Source of the DNA: CAZVNZ01 sp964628515
GTDB lineage: Bacteria; Bacillota; Clostridia; Christensenellales; Christensenellaceae
DNA length: 64,000 nucleotides
NCBI GenBank assembly: GCA_964628515.1
Contig: CAZVNZ010000005.1
Location: 62,001-126,000, forward strand
Reading direction: 5' to 3'
The first letter of the stretch is position 1; every line of letters begins with the position of its first letter. Made by a program: the position numbers and the translations under genes. The notes below the pieces were generated by a model. That model ran no database searches. It saw only the letters and a list, made by a program, of their open reading frames with translations, and was not told where the DNA came from. Positions 26,975 through 35,362 of this stretch are shown piece by piece.

Positions 26975-29900
26975 ATGAAAAACAAATTTAAACGCATAGT
27001 AATTTTAGTTTTAGTTTCGGGAATTATAAGTATGATTTTCGCCCCTGCCACTTTGGCACAGGGGGATATTAGCCCTGGGGATATTACCACAGAGGCACAA
27101 AGCCCACCCACAGACAGCCAACAAAACACGGAAAACACCGAGTTTGCAGAGCAACAACCAGCCACTGCAATAACAAAAGAAACTGCCCCCACAGACCTTT
27201 TAAACGGCATCACCATAGAAGAAGAAAACACCGATGCCCAGCCAAACACAACGGCAATGCAAGGTGCTTTTACCTTTGAAGAATTGCTAATAATAGCCCA
27301 AAGCGACGGTGCAAGGGTGGCAGAAATACTAAACGCATATACGGACGATACGCTGTTTGAAGAGCAGGTTTGCGAAATTCTTAAATATTATTACGAGTCT
27401 CAAAACCCCCAGCTTGAAAGGTTTAGTCAAACAATCGCAGACAGGGCTACACCAAAAATTACCGCCTTTGCACAAGCGGAGGCACAAAGGCAGGAGGAGG
27501 ATTTACCCTTTGTATCGGGGGAGGTACTGGTTGTTTTTAATGATGATGCTACCCAAACTCAAATAGAGCAGGTAATAGAGGAGCAAGAGGCGCAAAGTGC
27601 GGAAGTTGCTCAGGTTTTGGAAGAAAAAATTGCGGTGGTGGAAATAGCTTTAGACCAAACGGTAGAGCAGGCGACAGAAGAGTACACCAACGACCCTATC
27701 GTAAAATTTGCTCAACCTAACTATATATATACTTTAGCGGAAGAACCGGCGGAGGAAAGCCCCAAGCAAATTATGGCAACCCCCAACGATTCCGCAGTTG
27801 CTCTAATGTGGCATTTAAACTCTATAAAAACTTTTGAGGCATGGGACTATATTGCCACACTACCCACCGCAAACAAGATAAAAGTGGCGGTTTTGGATTC
27901 GGGGCTTGAAATCAACCACCCCGATATACAGGCAAACATCAACAAGAGTTTATGCGTGGATGTAACCACAAAAACAGCGCCACCCTATCCCCAACTTACA
28001 AGAGATGCCACGGGTGTCACTAATGGGCACGGCTCTCACGTTACCGGGATTATCGGTGCTACTGCCAACAATTCTGTGGGAGGGCTGGGAGTTGCAAGCG
28101 GTTACACCAACAATATTTTGGAATTATTTACGGTTGATGTTTTTACGGCAGACACCAACAGCGCATCTACGGCAAGCATAGTAAGAGGGATAGAGCATGC
28201 TTTGGCTAACGGCGCAAGAGTTATTAATTTAAGCCTTGGAAGTTCGTTTAGCGGTTTTGTTTCCGACTATTTAATGGAAAGCGCACTAACAAAAGCGGTG
28301 ACCAACGGAACGGTGGTGGTAGCGGCGGCAGGTAACGACTCTTTGAAAGATGCCTTTACCTACCCTGCGGATTACGACCAATGTATAAGCGTAATAGCTT
28401 TAGATCAAGGAGGAACGGTGCGTGCAAGCTATTCTAATTGGGGAGAAAAAAAGGATATTTCCGCCCCCGGCTCTAAAATATACAGTATAGCTTTAAGTGA
28501 TTCTTATGCTTATAAAAACGGTACTTCCATGGCAAGCCCGGTGGTTAGCGCTGTGGTGGCAATGGTGCTTTATGTTAATCCAAGATTGTCCGTAGACGAG
28601 GTTAAGGACGTACTTTATACAACGGCTACGGATATTTATGACGAGGGCAAGGATTCAGACTCCGGCTACGGCAGAGTAAATGCTTACGATGCGGTGGTAG
28701 AGGCAAAAAAACGGGCAAGCGGAGAAAGCAGAACCCTCTCTTTAAACTCAAAAACACTATCTTTAAATAAAGGGGCAACTCAAAAGCTTACGGCAACGGC
28801 AAGCCCAACTTTAAAACCAAGCGATATTACATGGACTTCCTCTAACCCAGCCGCAGTTGCGGCGGAAAAAACGGCAGGCAGTTTGTGCGAGGTTACACTT
28901 AGCGCAAAATCGGTGGGCACTTCGGTTATAACCGCATACAGTTTTGGCTATCCTACCGCAAGTTGCACAGTTACGGTTAAGGAAAACGTAGTAAAAACAA
29001 CTACTTTAAGCAGCAGCAATATAAGCCTAAATGTAGGAGAAAACCGTGGTATTTCCGCAATTCTTTCCCCAAATATAGATGATGGTAGCGTAACATGGAG
29101 TACATCTGACCCAAATATAGCACGTGTTTCAAAAACGAGTAGTGGTAATGTGCATAATGCAACCATAGTGGGAGTATCGGGTGGCAGCACAAAAATAACG
29201 GTAACCGCTTCGGGATACCCCACCGCAACTTGCACGGTTACGGTGGCACCAAACAAATTATTACCGCCAACATCTCTATACCTAACAAACAACGGAGATA
29301 AAAACATATATTTAAGCTGGAGCGCAGTTAGCGGAGCAAACGGCTATAAAATTTACAAATCCACGGACGGCGCAAATTACTACGAGCTTGCAAGCACGGC
29401 ATATACAAATTATGCGGATACAGAGGGAAAAAAAGGCAACAACTATTACAGAATTACAGCCACTCACCAAAACGGAAGTTTAAACAGCGATTTTTCCGCT
29501 GTTGCTCAACTTTATTTAAATTATAGTGATGGTGGCAATAATTCGGGCAACATAAACAAAGACAGCTATTCCGATACCATAGAGGGCTTTGTAGACCGCT
29601 CCTACAATATTGTGTTGGGTAGAGAGGGGGATACGCAGGGCAAAAAAGCATGGACGGACAACCTAAAATCCGGAAATGCTCAAGGAGCAAAAGTGGCGCT
29701 TGGGTTTGTTTTCAGCGACGAATATTTAGGCAAAAACACCTCCAACGCAGATTTTGTGGAAATGCTGTTTAAATATTTGTTAAACAGACCCTCCGACCCT
29801 TCGGGGAAAAGCAGTTGGGTTAATTGCTTAGATGCAGGCATGAGCAGATATTTTGTTTTTTCGGGATTTATTAACTCTCCGGAATTTACAAACTATTGTG

Positions 29901-30316
29901 CAAGAATAGGCATAGTAAGGGGGGATTACGCCTCTACCGAGCCACGAGACCAAAGCTATAAAGTAACGGAATTTGTAAGCAGATTATACAAAATTTGCCT
30001 AAACAGAACACCGGACGCAGACGGCTTAAACCAATGGACAACGGCACTACTGCAAAAAACGGCGACAGGCTCTCAAATTGCCTACGGAATATTTTTTAGT
30101 CCGGAATTTTTAGGTGCCAACACCTCTAACGACGAATACGTGGACAAACTGTATCTTGCTATGATGGGCAGAGGTGCGGACGGCACGGGTAAAAGTGCGT
30201 GGGTAAGCAGTCTAAACGGTGGCAACAGTAGGCTAAATGTGTACAGAGGTTTTGTGTACTCCACAGAGTTTGACTTACTTTGCACTAATTACGGAATTTT
30301 AAGGGGAGATATTTAA
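26975..30316 (+). CDS. Secreted subtilisin-like serine protease with BIG2, FN3 and DUF4214 domains
   Basis: 1113 residues. Signal peptide 1-29 (cleavage near TLAQ). A charged linker precedes an I9-type propeptide (about 180-254, GEVLVVFNDD to FAQPNYIYTL). The S8 catalytic domain spans about 275-580, with Asp308 (AVLDSG), His352 (GHGSHVTG), oxyanion Asn454 (AAGND) and Ser518 (GTSMASP) all intact. Then come two BIG2 Ig-like domains (about 588-755), an FN3 domain (about 760-845), and two DUF4214 repeats (about 855-1113). DUF4214 modules are often found at the C-termini of exported proteins. There is no LPXTG or membrane anchor, so it is probably released or wall-associated. It is a single gene with its own promoter. 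Likely role is degradation of external protein or processing of surface proteins. Confidence 0.9.
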   Translation: MKNKFKRIVILVLVSGIISMIFAPATLAQGDISPGDITTEAQSPPTDSQQNTENTEFAEQQPATAITKETAPTDLLNGITIEEENTDAQPNTTAMQGAFTFEELLIIAQSDGARVAEILNAYTDDTLFEEQVCEILKYYYESQNPQLERFSQTIADRATPKITAFAQAEAQRQEEDLPFVSGEVLVVFNDDATQTQIEQVIEEQEAQSAEVAQVLEEKIAVVEIALDQTVEQATEEYTNDPIVKFAQPNYIYTLAEEPAEESPKQIMATPNDSAVALMWHLNSIKTFEAWDYIATLPTANKIKVAVLDSGLEINHPDIQANINKSLCVDVTTKTAPPYPQLTRDATGVTNGHGSHVTGIIGATANNSVGGLGVASGYTNNILELFTVDVFTADTNSASTASIVRGIEHALANGARVINLSLGSSFSGFVSDYLMESALTKAVTNGTVVVAAAGNDSLKDAFTYPADYDQCISVIALDQGGTVRASYSNWGEKKDISAPGSKIYSIALSDSYAYKNGTSMASPVVSAVVAMVLYVNPRLSVDEVKDVLYTTATDIYDEGKDSDSGYGRVNAYDAVVEAKKRASGESRTLSLNSKTLSLNKGATQKLTATASPTLKPSDITWTSSNPAAVAAEKTAGSLCEVTLSAKSVGTSVITAYSFGYPTASCTVTVKENVVKTTTLSSSNISLNVGENRGISAILSPNIDDGSVTWSTSDPNIARVSKTSSGNVHNATIVGVSGGSTKITVTASGYPTATCTVTVAPNKLLPPTSLYLTNNGDKNIYLSWSAVSGANGYKIYKSTDGANYYELASTAYTNYADTEGKKGNNYYRITATHQNGSLNSDFSAVAQLYLNYSDGGNNSGNINKDSYSDTIEGFVDRSYNIVLGREGDTQGKKAWTDNLKSGNAQGAKVALGFVFSDEYLGKNTSNADFVEMLFKYLLNRPSDPSGKSSWVNCLDAGMSRYFVFSGFINSPEFTNYCARIGIVRGDYASTEPRDQSYKVTEFVSRLYKICLNRTPDADGLNQWTTALLQKTATGSQIAYGIFFSPEFLGANTSNDEYVDKLYLAMMGRGADGTGKSAWVSSLNGGNSRLNVYRGFVYSTEFDLLCTNYGILRGDI

Positions 30317-30394
30317 TCATAGGCTAATTTTTCTAAAACGCAACCAAAGTTTCCTTATGGTTGATTTTATCAACTATAATCAACTATAAATCCC

Positions 30395-30424
30395 TTGCCA
30401 TTTGCTGTATAATACTACTATACT
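30395..30424 (+). promoter_or_regulatory. Promoter of the XRE-ABC operon
   Basis: TTGCCA (30395-30400) and TATACT (30419-30424), each one mismatch from consensus, with 18-bp spacing. The start codon follows 25 bp after the -10. Upstream at 30369-30388 ATCAACTATA occurs twice in tandem, a possible regulator site. Confidence 0.6.
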
Positions 30425-30448
30425 GTAATAAAAGCAGGAGGTTACATA

Positions 30449-31564
30449 ATGAAGGAAATAAACATTGCAAAATCCATTGTAAACAAACGAAAAGAAAAAG
30501 GGCTTACACAAGACGAACTTGCCAATTATTTAGGTGTTTCTAAAGCATCTGTATCTAAGTGGGAAACGGGGCTTTCCTATCCGGATATTGCTATTTTACC
30601 TAAGCTGGCAACCTATTTTAATACGACGATAGACGAACTTATGAACTACGAACCACAACTTACAAAACAGGAAATACGCAAACTGTACTCCGATTTAACC
30701 AAAGATTTTAACAATTTACCTATGGACGAAGTGCTTATCAAGTGCAAAGATATTATAAAAAAATATTATTCTTGCTATCCTTTGCTGTTTCAAATTGCGG
30801 CTTTACTTGTAAATAACAGTATGCGAGGGGAAAACGCCGAGACAACCGCACAAATTATAGAAGAGGCAAAAAGGTTGCTAAAATATGTTAAAAGCAATAG
30901 TAAGGATGCAGAGCTTGCAAAACAGGCGCAACTGTTAGAGGGATACTGCCTGCTTGTGCAAAACCGCCCAAATGAAGTGGTGGCTTTAATAGATAAAGAG
31001 GAAATATCTCTAACATCTACAGAACCACTCCTTGCCTCTGCCTACGAAATGATAGGCAATGTAGCCGAGGCTAAGAGCATTTTTCAGGTGGGGATATACA
31101 AAAATATTATGAGCCTGCTAAACCTTATGCCTTCCTACTTAAAGCTGTGCAAACAGGATAAAAAAACCTACGAGGAGGCGTTAAAACGCACCTTTGCCAT
31201 TGTGGATGCCTTTAATGTTGATAATCTGCATCCCACAATATTAATGCCTATATACATTTCTGTAGCAAGGTACAGCATTGACTTGGGCGACAAAGAAAAA
31301 GCCTTGGAATTTCTAAAAAAATACGCAGATTTAGCAACGGGAAATATATATCCGCTAAAACTCCACGGAGACGAGTATTTTTATATGTTAGATGATTGGC
31401 TGGAAAACACCCTAACCCTTGGTACAGATTTACCGAGAGACGAAAGGGAGATAAAGCGGAGCATAACACAAAGTGTGGAAAAAAACCCGATTTTTGAAGA
31501 GCTAAAGGAAGAACCTGCGTTTATAAAAATTGTGGAAAGGCTTAAAAAAAACGAGGATAACTAA
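30449..31564 (+). CDS. XRE-family transcriptional regulator with TPR-like C-terminal domain
   Basis: 371 residues. Residues 1-65 form a Cro/CI-type helix-turn-helix (KGLTQDELANYLGVSKASVSKWETG). The remaining 300 residues are helical with TPR-like pairs (PLLFQIAALLVNNSM, AYEMIGNVAEAKSIF, DLGDKEKALEFLKKYADL), a layout used for peptide or protein sensing. AGGAGG lies 7 nt before the ATG. It is followed 2 nt later by an ABC ATPase and then a permease, so it is likely the local regulator of that exporter. The signal is unknown. Confidence 0.85.
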   Translation: MKEINIAKSIVNKRKEKGLTQDELANYLGVSKASVSKWETGLSYPDIAILPKLATYFNTTIDELMNYEPQLTKQEIRKLYSDLTKDFNNLPMDEVLIKCKDIIKKYYSCYPLLFQIAALLVNNSMRGENAETTAQIIEEAKRLLKYVKSNSKDAELAKQAQLLEGYCLLVQNRPNEVVALIDKEEISLTSTEPLLASAYEMIGNVAEAKSIFQVGIYKNIMSLLNLMPSYLKLCKQDKKTYEEALKRTFAIVDAFNVDNLHPTILMPIYISVARYSIDLGDKEKALEFLKKYADLATGNIYPLKLHGDEYFYMLDDWLENTLTLGTDLPRDEREIKRSITQSVEKNPIFEELKEEPAFIKIVERLKKNEDN

Positions 31565-31566
31565 TC

Positions 31567-32481
31567 GTGAAGGCAGTAATAATAAAGAATTTATCCAAAA
31601 CATATAATGAGAATATTAAGGCGCTTACCAATGTGTCTTTAGAGTTAGACGAGGGGGAGGTATTTGGGTTTTTAGGACCAAACGGAGCAGGCAAAACCAC
31701 TACGGTAAAACTCCTTAACGGAATGTTAAATGCAACAAATGGCAGTTGCACCGTGCTAAACATAGACCCTGCAACAAACCCAAAAGAAGTCCATCAACTA
31801 ACGGGAGTGGTTACAGAGCATGCCCAAATGTACAATAATTTAACGGGTATACAAAACCTTATTTTTTACGGCGCAACCTTTGGGCTTACGGAAAAAACAA
31901 GTAAGGAAAGGGGACTTGCATTACTTGAAAAATTAGAGCTTGCGGACGCTAAAGACCGTAAATTAGCCACCTATTCTACGGGTATGCGCCAAAGATTATC
32001 CTTGGCACGTTGCTTAATACACAACCCCAAAGTGCTGTTTTTAGACGAGCCCACCTCCGGCTTAGACCCAAAAAGCACCCTAACGGTAAACCATTTTTTA
32101 CGCAATTTAGCTAAAGATATGGGAGTTACCATATTTTTATGCACTCATCAACTGCGTTATGCGCAAGAAATTTGTACACGCTACGGTCTTATAGAAAAAG
32201 GGGAGTTGATAGCCCTTGGCAATTTAGAAGAATTGCGAAACAAGGTGGCGACAAACATCACCGTAAAAATAAAGGCTACTAATGTGAGAGACGAGGAAAA
32301 ATACAGCAAAACGGAATACGGAGAGTTTGAGATGCAGGTAAAGACGGAGGAGGAAATCCCCTCTATTATAAGAGAAATTGTAAATGGAGGCGGAAATATT
32401 TACAATGTAACTACAATATTGCCCTCTTTGGAGGATATTTATTTTGCCCTAACAGCCAAGCAACCGGAGGAAAGCAGATGA
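31567..32481 (+). CDS. ABC transporter ATP-binding protein (ABC-2 exporter type)
   Basis: 304 residues from GTG 31567. Walker A GPNGAGKTTT, signature YSTGMRQRLSLARCL, Walker B VLFLDEPTSGLDP and the H-loop His (CTHQ) are intact. The extra C-terminal 70-80 residues are typical of ABC-2 exporter ATPases such as those for bacteriocin self-protection or Na+/drug export. It overlaps the permease gene by 4 nt (ATGA). The substrate is not evident. Confidence 0.88.
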   Translation: MKAVIIKNLSKTYNENIKALTNVSLELDEGEVFGFLGPNGAGKTTTVKLLNGMLNATNGSCTVLNIDPATNPKEVHQLTGVVTEHAQMYNNLTGIQNLIFYGATFGLTEKTSKERGLALLEKLELADAKDRKLATYSTGMRQRLSLARCLIHNPKVLFLDEPTSGLDPKSTLTVNHFLRNLAKDMGVTIFLCTHQLRYAQEICTRYGLIEKGELIALGNLEELRNKVATNITVKIKATNVRDEEKYSKTEYGEFEMQVKTEEEIPSIIREIVNGGGNIYNVTTILPSLEDIYFALTAKQPEESR

Positions 32482-33278
32482 AAAATGCAAATAAAATAGC
32501 CACAATAGCTATTATAAAGAAAGATTTTAAAGCGGTTACCGCAGATAAGCAACTGTTTTCCGCCCTGCTTATTGTGCCTTTGGTGCTAACAATTATTTTA
32601 CCCTCAATTTTAGTACTGTCCTTGCACTTTATGTCCGGAGATTTAGGGGAGTTAGAGGATTTATTAAGAATGATTCCCATTTCCGAGCAATCGCAAAATA
32701 TAAATATTACTGTACTTTCTCTGTTACTTAATAACATTTTGCCATTGTTTTTTTTGATTATTCCGATAATGACATCCTCGGTAATGTCGGCAAGTGCCTT
32801 TGTAGGAGAAAAGGAGCAACGCACTTTAGAAACCTTGCTTTACTGCCCACTTAGTGTAGAAGAAATCTTTCGCTCTAAGGTTTTGGCATCTTTTTTGCTA
32901 AGTATGATGGTCTCCTTTATTTCCTTTTTTGCCATGCAAATTGTACTGGGTATAGAAATATTTGCAACAACGGGTAGTTTTGTTTTTCCAAGTATGAATT
33001 GGCTTATTATTATGCTGCTACTTGCACCTGCCATATCTATTGTTGCAATCTCCTTAATTGTTAAAAGCTCGGCAAAATCTCAAACGGTTATAGAGGCACA
33101 ACAAAAAGCGGTATTTTTAATACTGCCCCTAATTTTAATTATTGTAGCACAATTTATGGGAGTTATGCTTGTAAGCGAATTGTTTTTGCTGATTTTGGGT
33201 GTGGGTATTGCACTTATTGCATGGCTTGTTTTTAGGAAATTAATGGGGAAATTTAGTTATGAGGGACTTTTGAGGTAG
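32478..33278 (+). CDS. ABC-2 type permease
   Basis: 266 residues with six hydrophobic segments, the usual number for ABC-2 membrane subunits, and a large extracytoplasmic loop between the first two. The motif GEKEQRTLETLLYCPLSVEEIFRSK just before the third helix is the conserved ABC-2 cytoplasmic signature. GGAGG lies 7 nt upstream within the ATPase gene. It forms the exporter with that ATPase, and no separate secreted substrate gene is adjacent. Confidence 0.85.
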   Translation: MKNANKIATIAIIKKDFKAVTADKQLFSALLIVPLVLTIILPSILVLSLHFMSGDLGELEDLLRMIPISEQSQNINITVLSLLLNNILPLFFLIIPIMTSSVMSASAFVGEKEQRTLETLLYCPLSVEEIFRSKVLASFLLSMMVSFISFFAMQIVLGIEIFATTGSFVFPSMNWLIIMLLLAPAISIVAISLIVKSSAKSQTVIEAQQKAVFLILPLILIIVAQFMGVMLVSELFLLILGVGIALIAWLVFRKLMGKFSYEGLLR

Positions 33279-33317
33279 TTTTTTTAGACTGCACGAAAAT
33301 CCCAAGCTATAACCGTA

Positions 33318-33358
33318 ATAAAAAGTAACCAAAGGCTTAAGAGCAGCCCTTTAGCCTT
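33318..33358 (-). terminator. Possible terminator between convergent genes
   Basis: AAGGCT (33332-33337) and AGCCTT (33353-33358) form a 6-bp stem. On the minus strand it is followed by a T-rich stretch (33318-33325), about 20 nt past the acetyltransferase stop. Confidence 0.4.
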
Positions 33359-33378
33359 CAATTTACCTTAAATATCGT

Positions 33379-33888
33379 TTAACCCCCAAACTCTTCCGCA
33401 ATTTTTACCAACCCTGACGGTATAACATCATCATAACACAAACAAATAACCATAAAGTTTTCCTCCGGCGTTTCAAAAGGGGGTATTACATCGTGTTTTG
33501 ATGCCTTTTCGTAACCGCTTTTGGGGTAGTAGTGCTCGCTACCTTGCACCACAATGTACTTGTACCCAAGAGTTTTGGCTATTTTATGCCCTTCTTTAAT
33601 TAATGCCTGCCCAATGCCAATTTTTTGATGCTTTGGGCTTATAGCAAGTGGAGCAAGTATTAGGGCTTCCGTGTCGCCGATTTGCGCCTTTGTAAACATT
33701 ATATGCCCTACAATATCCTCATTTATGGTTGCAACTAAGGATAGTTTTGGTATAAAGCTTTGGCTTTTTCTTAATGCAACAACTAAATCTTGCTCTGTGC
33801 CGTCGGCATGCTCTGCCGTGGCAAATGCGGATTTAACCACATTGTAAACATTTACATAATCTGACGGGGTTTCTGTTCTTATTTCCAT
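33379..33888 (-). CDS. GNAT-family N-acetyltransferase
   Basis: Start placed at ATG 33888 (MEIRTETPSDY) because AGGAGG lies just upstream; a frame 20 codons longer would cover that site. The 169 residues show the GNAT fold with the acetyl-CoA loop SPKHQKIGIGQALIKEG and the terminal HYYPKSGYEKA segment, closest in pattern to YhbS-like acetyltransferases. Substrate unknown (small amine or protein N-terminus). Probably a single gene, with rsgA ending 108 nt upstream. Confidence 0.82.
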   Translation of the reverse strand: MEIRTETPSDYVNVYNVVKSAFATAEHADGTEQDLVVALRKSQSFIPKLSLVATINEDIVGHIMFTKAQIGDTEALILAPLAISPKHQKIGIGQALIKEGHKIAKTLGYKYIVVQGSEHYYPKSGYEKASKHDVIPPFETPEENFMVICLCYDDVIPSGLVKIAEEFGG

Positions 33889-33996
33889 TTTTTCCTCCTG
33901 TTTGCCTATACTTATTGCCTGAAAGTCAAAAACTGTAAACGTTTGCAATCCCTGTTTAATAACCTTTTTGGCAATATAGCTTATTTTAGTGTGCTA

Positions 33997-35079
33997 CTAT
34001 TTGTTTTTGCTTTTTATTTGTTTGCGAAACTGCACAAACTCACTTTTGCTACCAAACATTTTGTTTAGTTTTTCCCTTTCCGTTTGTCGTGAGTTTAGCC
34101 TGTCATATGCCAATTCCCTTTGCAGTTTGCTGTAACTCTCCAAACGTTTGGGGGACAACGCACCTTCCGAAATTGCGTGGCGTACCATGCACCCGGGCTC
34201 GTTTGTGTGGGTGCAGTCCTTATATTTGCACTTGGTGATTATACGCTCTACATCATCAAAAGTCTTGGAAAGGTTCCCGTTATACACGGAAAACTCCCTC
34301 ATACCCGGCGTATCTATTACTACGCCTCTATTTTCCAGTAGCACCAACTCTCTGTGCGTGGTGGTGTGTCTCCCCTTCCCGTTCTGCTCTCTAATGGTGT
34401 TTGTTGCAAAAATTTCTTTGTTTGCAAGCCTGTTTATTAGGGTGGATTTGCCCACTCCGGAAGAGCCTACAAAGGCAACGGAAACACCTTCTTTTATATA
34501 GCTTTGTATTTGGTAGTAGCCCTCATCATTTTTAGAAGAATATGCAACCACGTCCACACCCACCGCAATTTCTTCTGTCTGACGTAATTTAGTGTGTAAA
34601 TCCTCGCACAAATCCGATTTTGTAAGCACAATTACAGGGGTAGCCATACTCTCCCAAACCGCCGTTAAGTACCGCTCTGCCCGTCTTAAATTAAAATCAT
34701 CATTTAAAGCCATGCAAATAAAAATAATATCCACATTAGATGCAATTACCTGTCCGCCTTTTCCCGTGCCGGCTTCCTGCCTTATAAGCACGCTTTTTCG
34801 CTCTATTAGATGATGAATTACCCCCACACCCTCTGTGTTGCATAAACGGTCGGCAAGCACCCAATCTCCAATGGCAGGGTAATTTGCGCCTTCATCTGCA
34901 CTATAAGCAAATTTTCCGGATACGCAGGCGGTAAATGCGCCGTTTTCACCCATTAGGGTGTATATATCTCTATGTTGTTTTGTAACACGTGCTAAAAACA
35001 GCTCTTCGTGTTTTTCGCATAAAGTAGCTTTTTTTATAAAAAAATCATTTAAGCCGTATTTTGTTAATTCTGTTTTCAA
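33997..35079 (-). CDS. rsgA: Ribosome small-subunit-dependent GTPase A
   Basis: 360 residues with the circularly permuted GTPase order of RsgA/YjeQ: OB-fold N-terminal domain (about 25-100), G4 TKSD (153-156), then G1 GSSGVGKST (205-213), the G2 Thr region and G3 DTPG (256-259). A C-terminal zinc finger follows, with Cys284, Cys289, His291 and Cys297. RsgA assists late 30S maturation and releases factors in a GTP-dependent way. The start is TTG 35079, with GAGAGG eight bases upstream. It sits behind a 248-nt leader with mini-ORFs, competing stems and an intrinsic terminator, so expression is probably attenuated. Confidence 0.92.
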   Translation of the reverse strand: MKTELTKYGLNDFFIKKATLCEKHEELFLARVTKQHRDIYTLMGENGAFTACVSGKFAYSADEGANYPAIGDWVLADRLCNTEGVGVIHHLIERKSVLIRQEAGTGKGGQVIASNVDIIFICMALNDDFNLRRAERYLTAVWESMATPVIVLTKSDLCEDLHTKLRQTEEIAVGVDVVAYSSKNDEGYYQIQSYIKEGVSVAFVGSSGVGKSTLINRLANKEIFATNTIREQNGKGRHTTTHRELVLLENRGVVIDTPGMREFSVYNGNLSKTFDDVERIITKCKYKDCTHTNEPGCMVRHAISEGALSPKRLESYSKLQRELAYDRLNSRQTEREKLNKMFGSKSEFVQFRKQIKSKNK

Positions 35080-35155
35080 TTCCTTTTCCTCTCTTTACGT
35101 ATGGCTAAGGCATTTTTTTATTAATGATGCCTTACCAAGCCACACTTGCGGAAAC

Positions 35156-35181
35156 AAAAAAGCGCAGTTTCCCACTACGCT
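35156..35181 (-). terminator. Intrinsic terminator within the rsgA leader
   Basis: On the minus strand, AGCGTAGT pairs with ACTGCGCT (one G-U pair, loop GGGAA) and is followed by a run of T (35161-35156). It lies about 80 nt before the rsgA start, in the position expected for an attenuator. A weaker hairpin plus T7 sits at about 35193-35213. Confidence 0.75.
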
Positions 35182-35282
35182 TAAAAATAACTAAAAAAAT
35201 GTGCCGACACTTTCCTAATATTCCGCAAGGCATTGGGTACACAAACTAAACAAAGATTTCTCTTTATTTTATATGCACATAA

Positions 35283-35303
35283 TTACCTGACGGATGCAGA
35301 CAT
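35283..35303 (-). CDS. Leader peptide MSASVR
   Basis: ATG at 35303 with GGAGG (35315-35311) seven bases upstream, followed by five sense codons and TAA. A second mini-ORF, MCI, starts 2 nt later. The quality of the SD compared with that of rsgA itself suggests the peptide is really translated and that ribosome position on it affects folding of the downstream stems. Confidence 0.5.
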   Translation of the reverse strand: MSASVR

Positions 35304-35333
35304 CAACACACCTCCAATCTTTTTGTTGTATTT

Positions 35334-35362
35334 AAAATAGCATATTTTATTTGGGGTGTCAA
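35334..35362 (-). promoter_or_regulatory. Promoter of the rsgA leader
   Basis: Perfect TTGACA (35362-35357 on the minus strand) and TATTTT (35339-35334) with 17-bp spacing. The -35 overlaps the stop codon of the Fe-S aldo/keto reductase gene, so rsgA has its own promoter even though the genes are adjacent. Confidence 0.7.

Larger units (their letters stand above)
35080..35327 (-). promoter_or_regulatory. Attenuator-like leader RNA upstream of rsgA
   Basis: Minus-strand 5' UTR of about 248 nt between a strong promoter and rsgA. In RNA order it holds a mini-ORF with excellent SD (35283-35303), a second three-codon ORF (35269-35280), and ATGCCTTGCGGAA (35233-35221). An intrinsic terminator follows (35181-35156), then TTCCGCAAG (35153-35145), AAGGCAT (35133-35127) and a second ATGCCTT (35113-35107). 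CTTGCGGAA can pair over 9 bp with TTCCGCAAG, enclosing the terminator, while AAGGCAT can pair with either copy of ATGCCTT. These exclusive pairings are the signature of a translation- or ligand-controlled attenuator. It does not match a T-box or any riboswitch I recognise. Confidence 0.65.

Noticed and set aside
33889..33948. Longer N-terminus for the GNAT protein
   Set aside because: The extra codons contain the AGGAGG ribosome binding site of the internal ATG and do not resemble the family.
35080..35327. T-box or known riboswitch in the rsgA leader
   Set aside because: No T-box consensus (AGGGTGG) or recognisable aptamer core is present; the features fit an attenuator with mini-ORFs instead.
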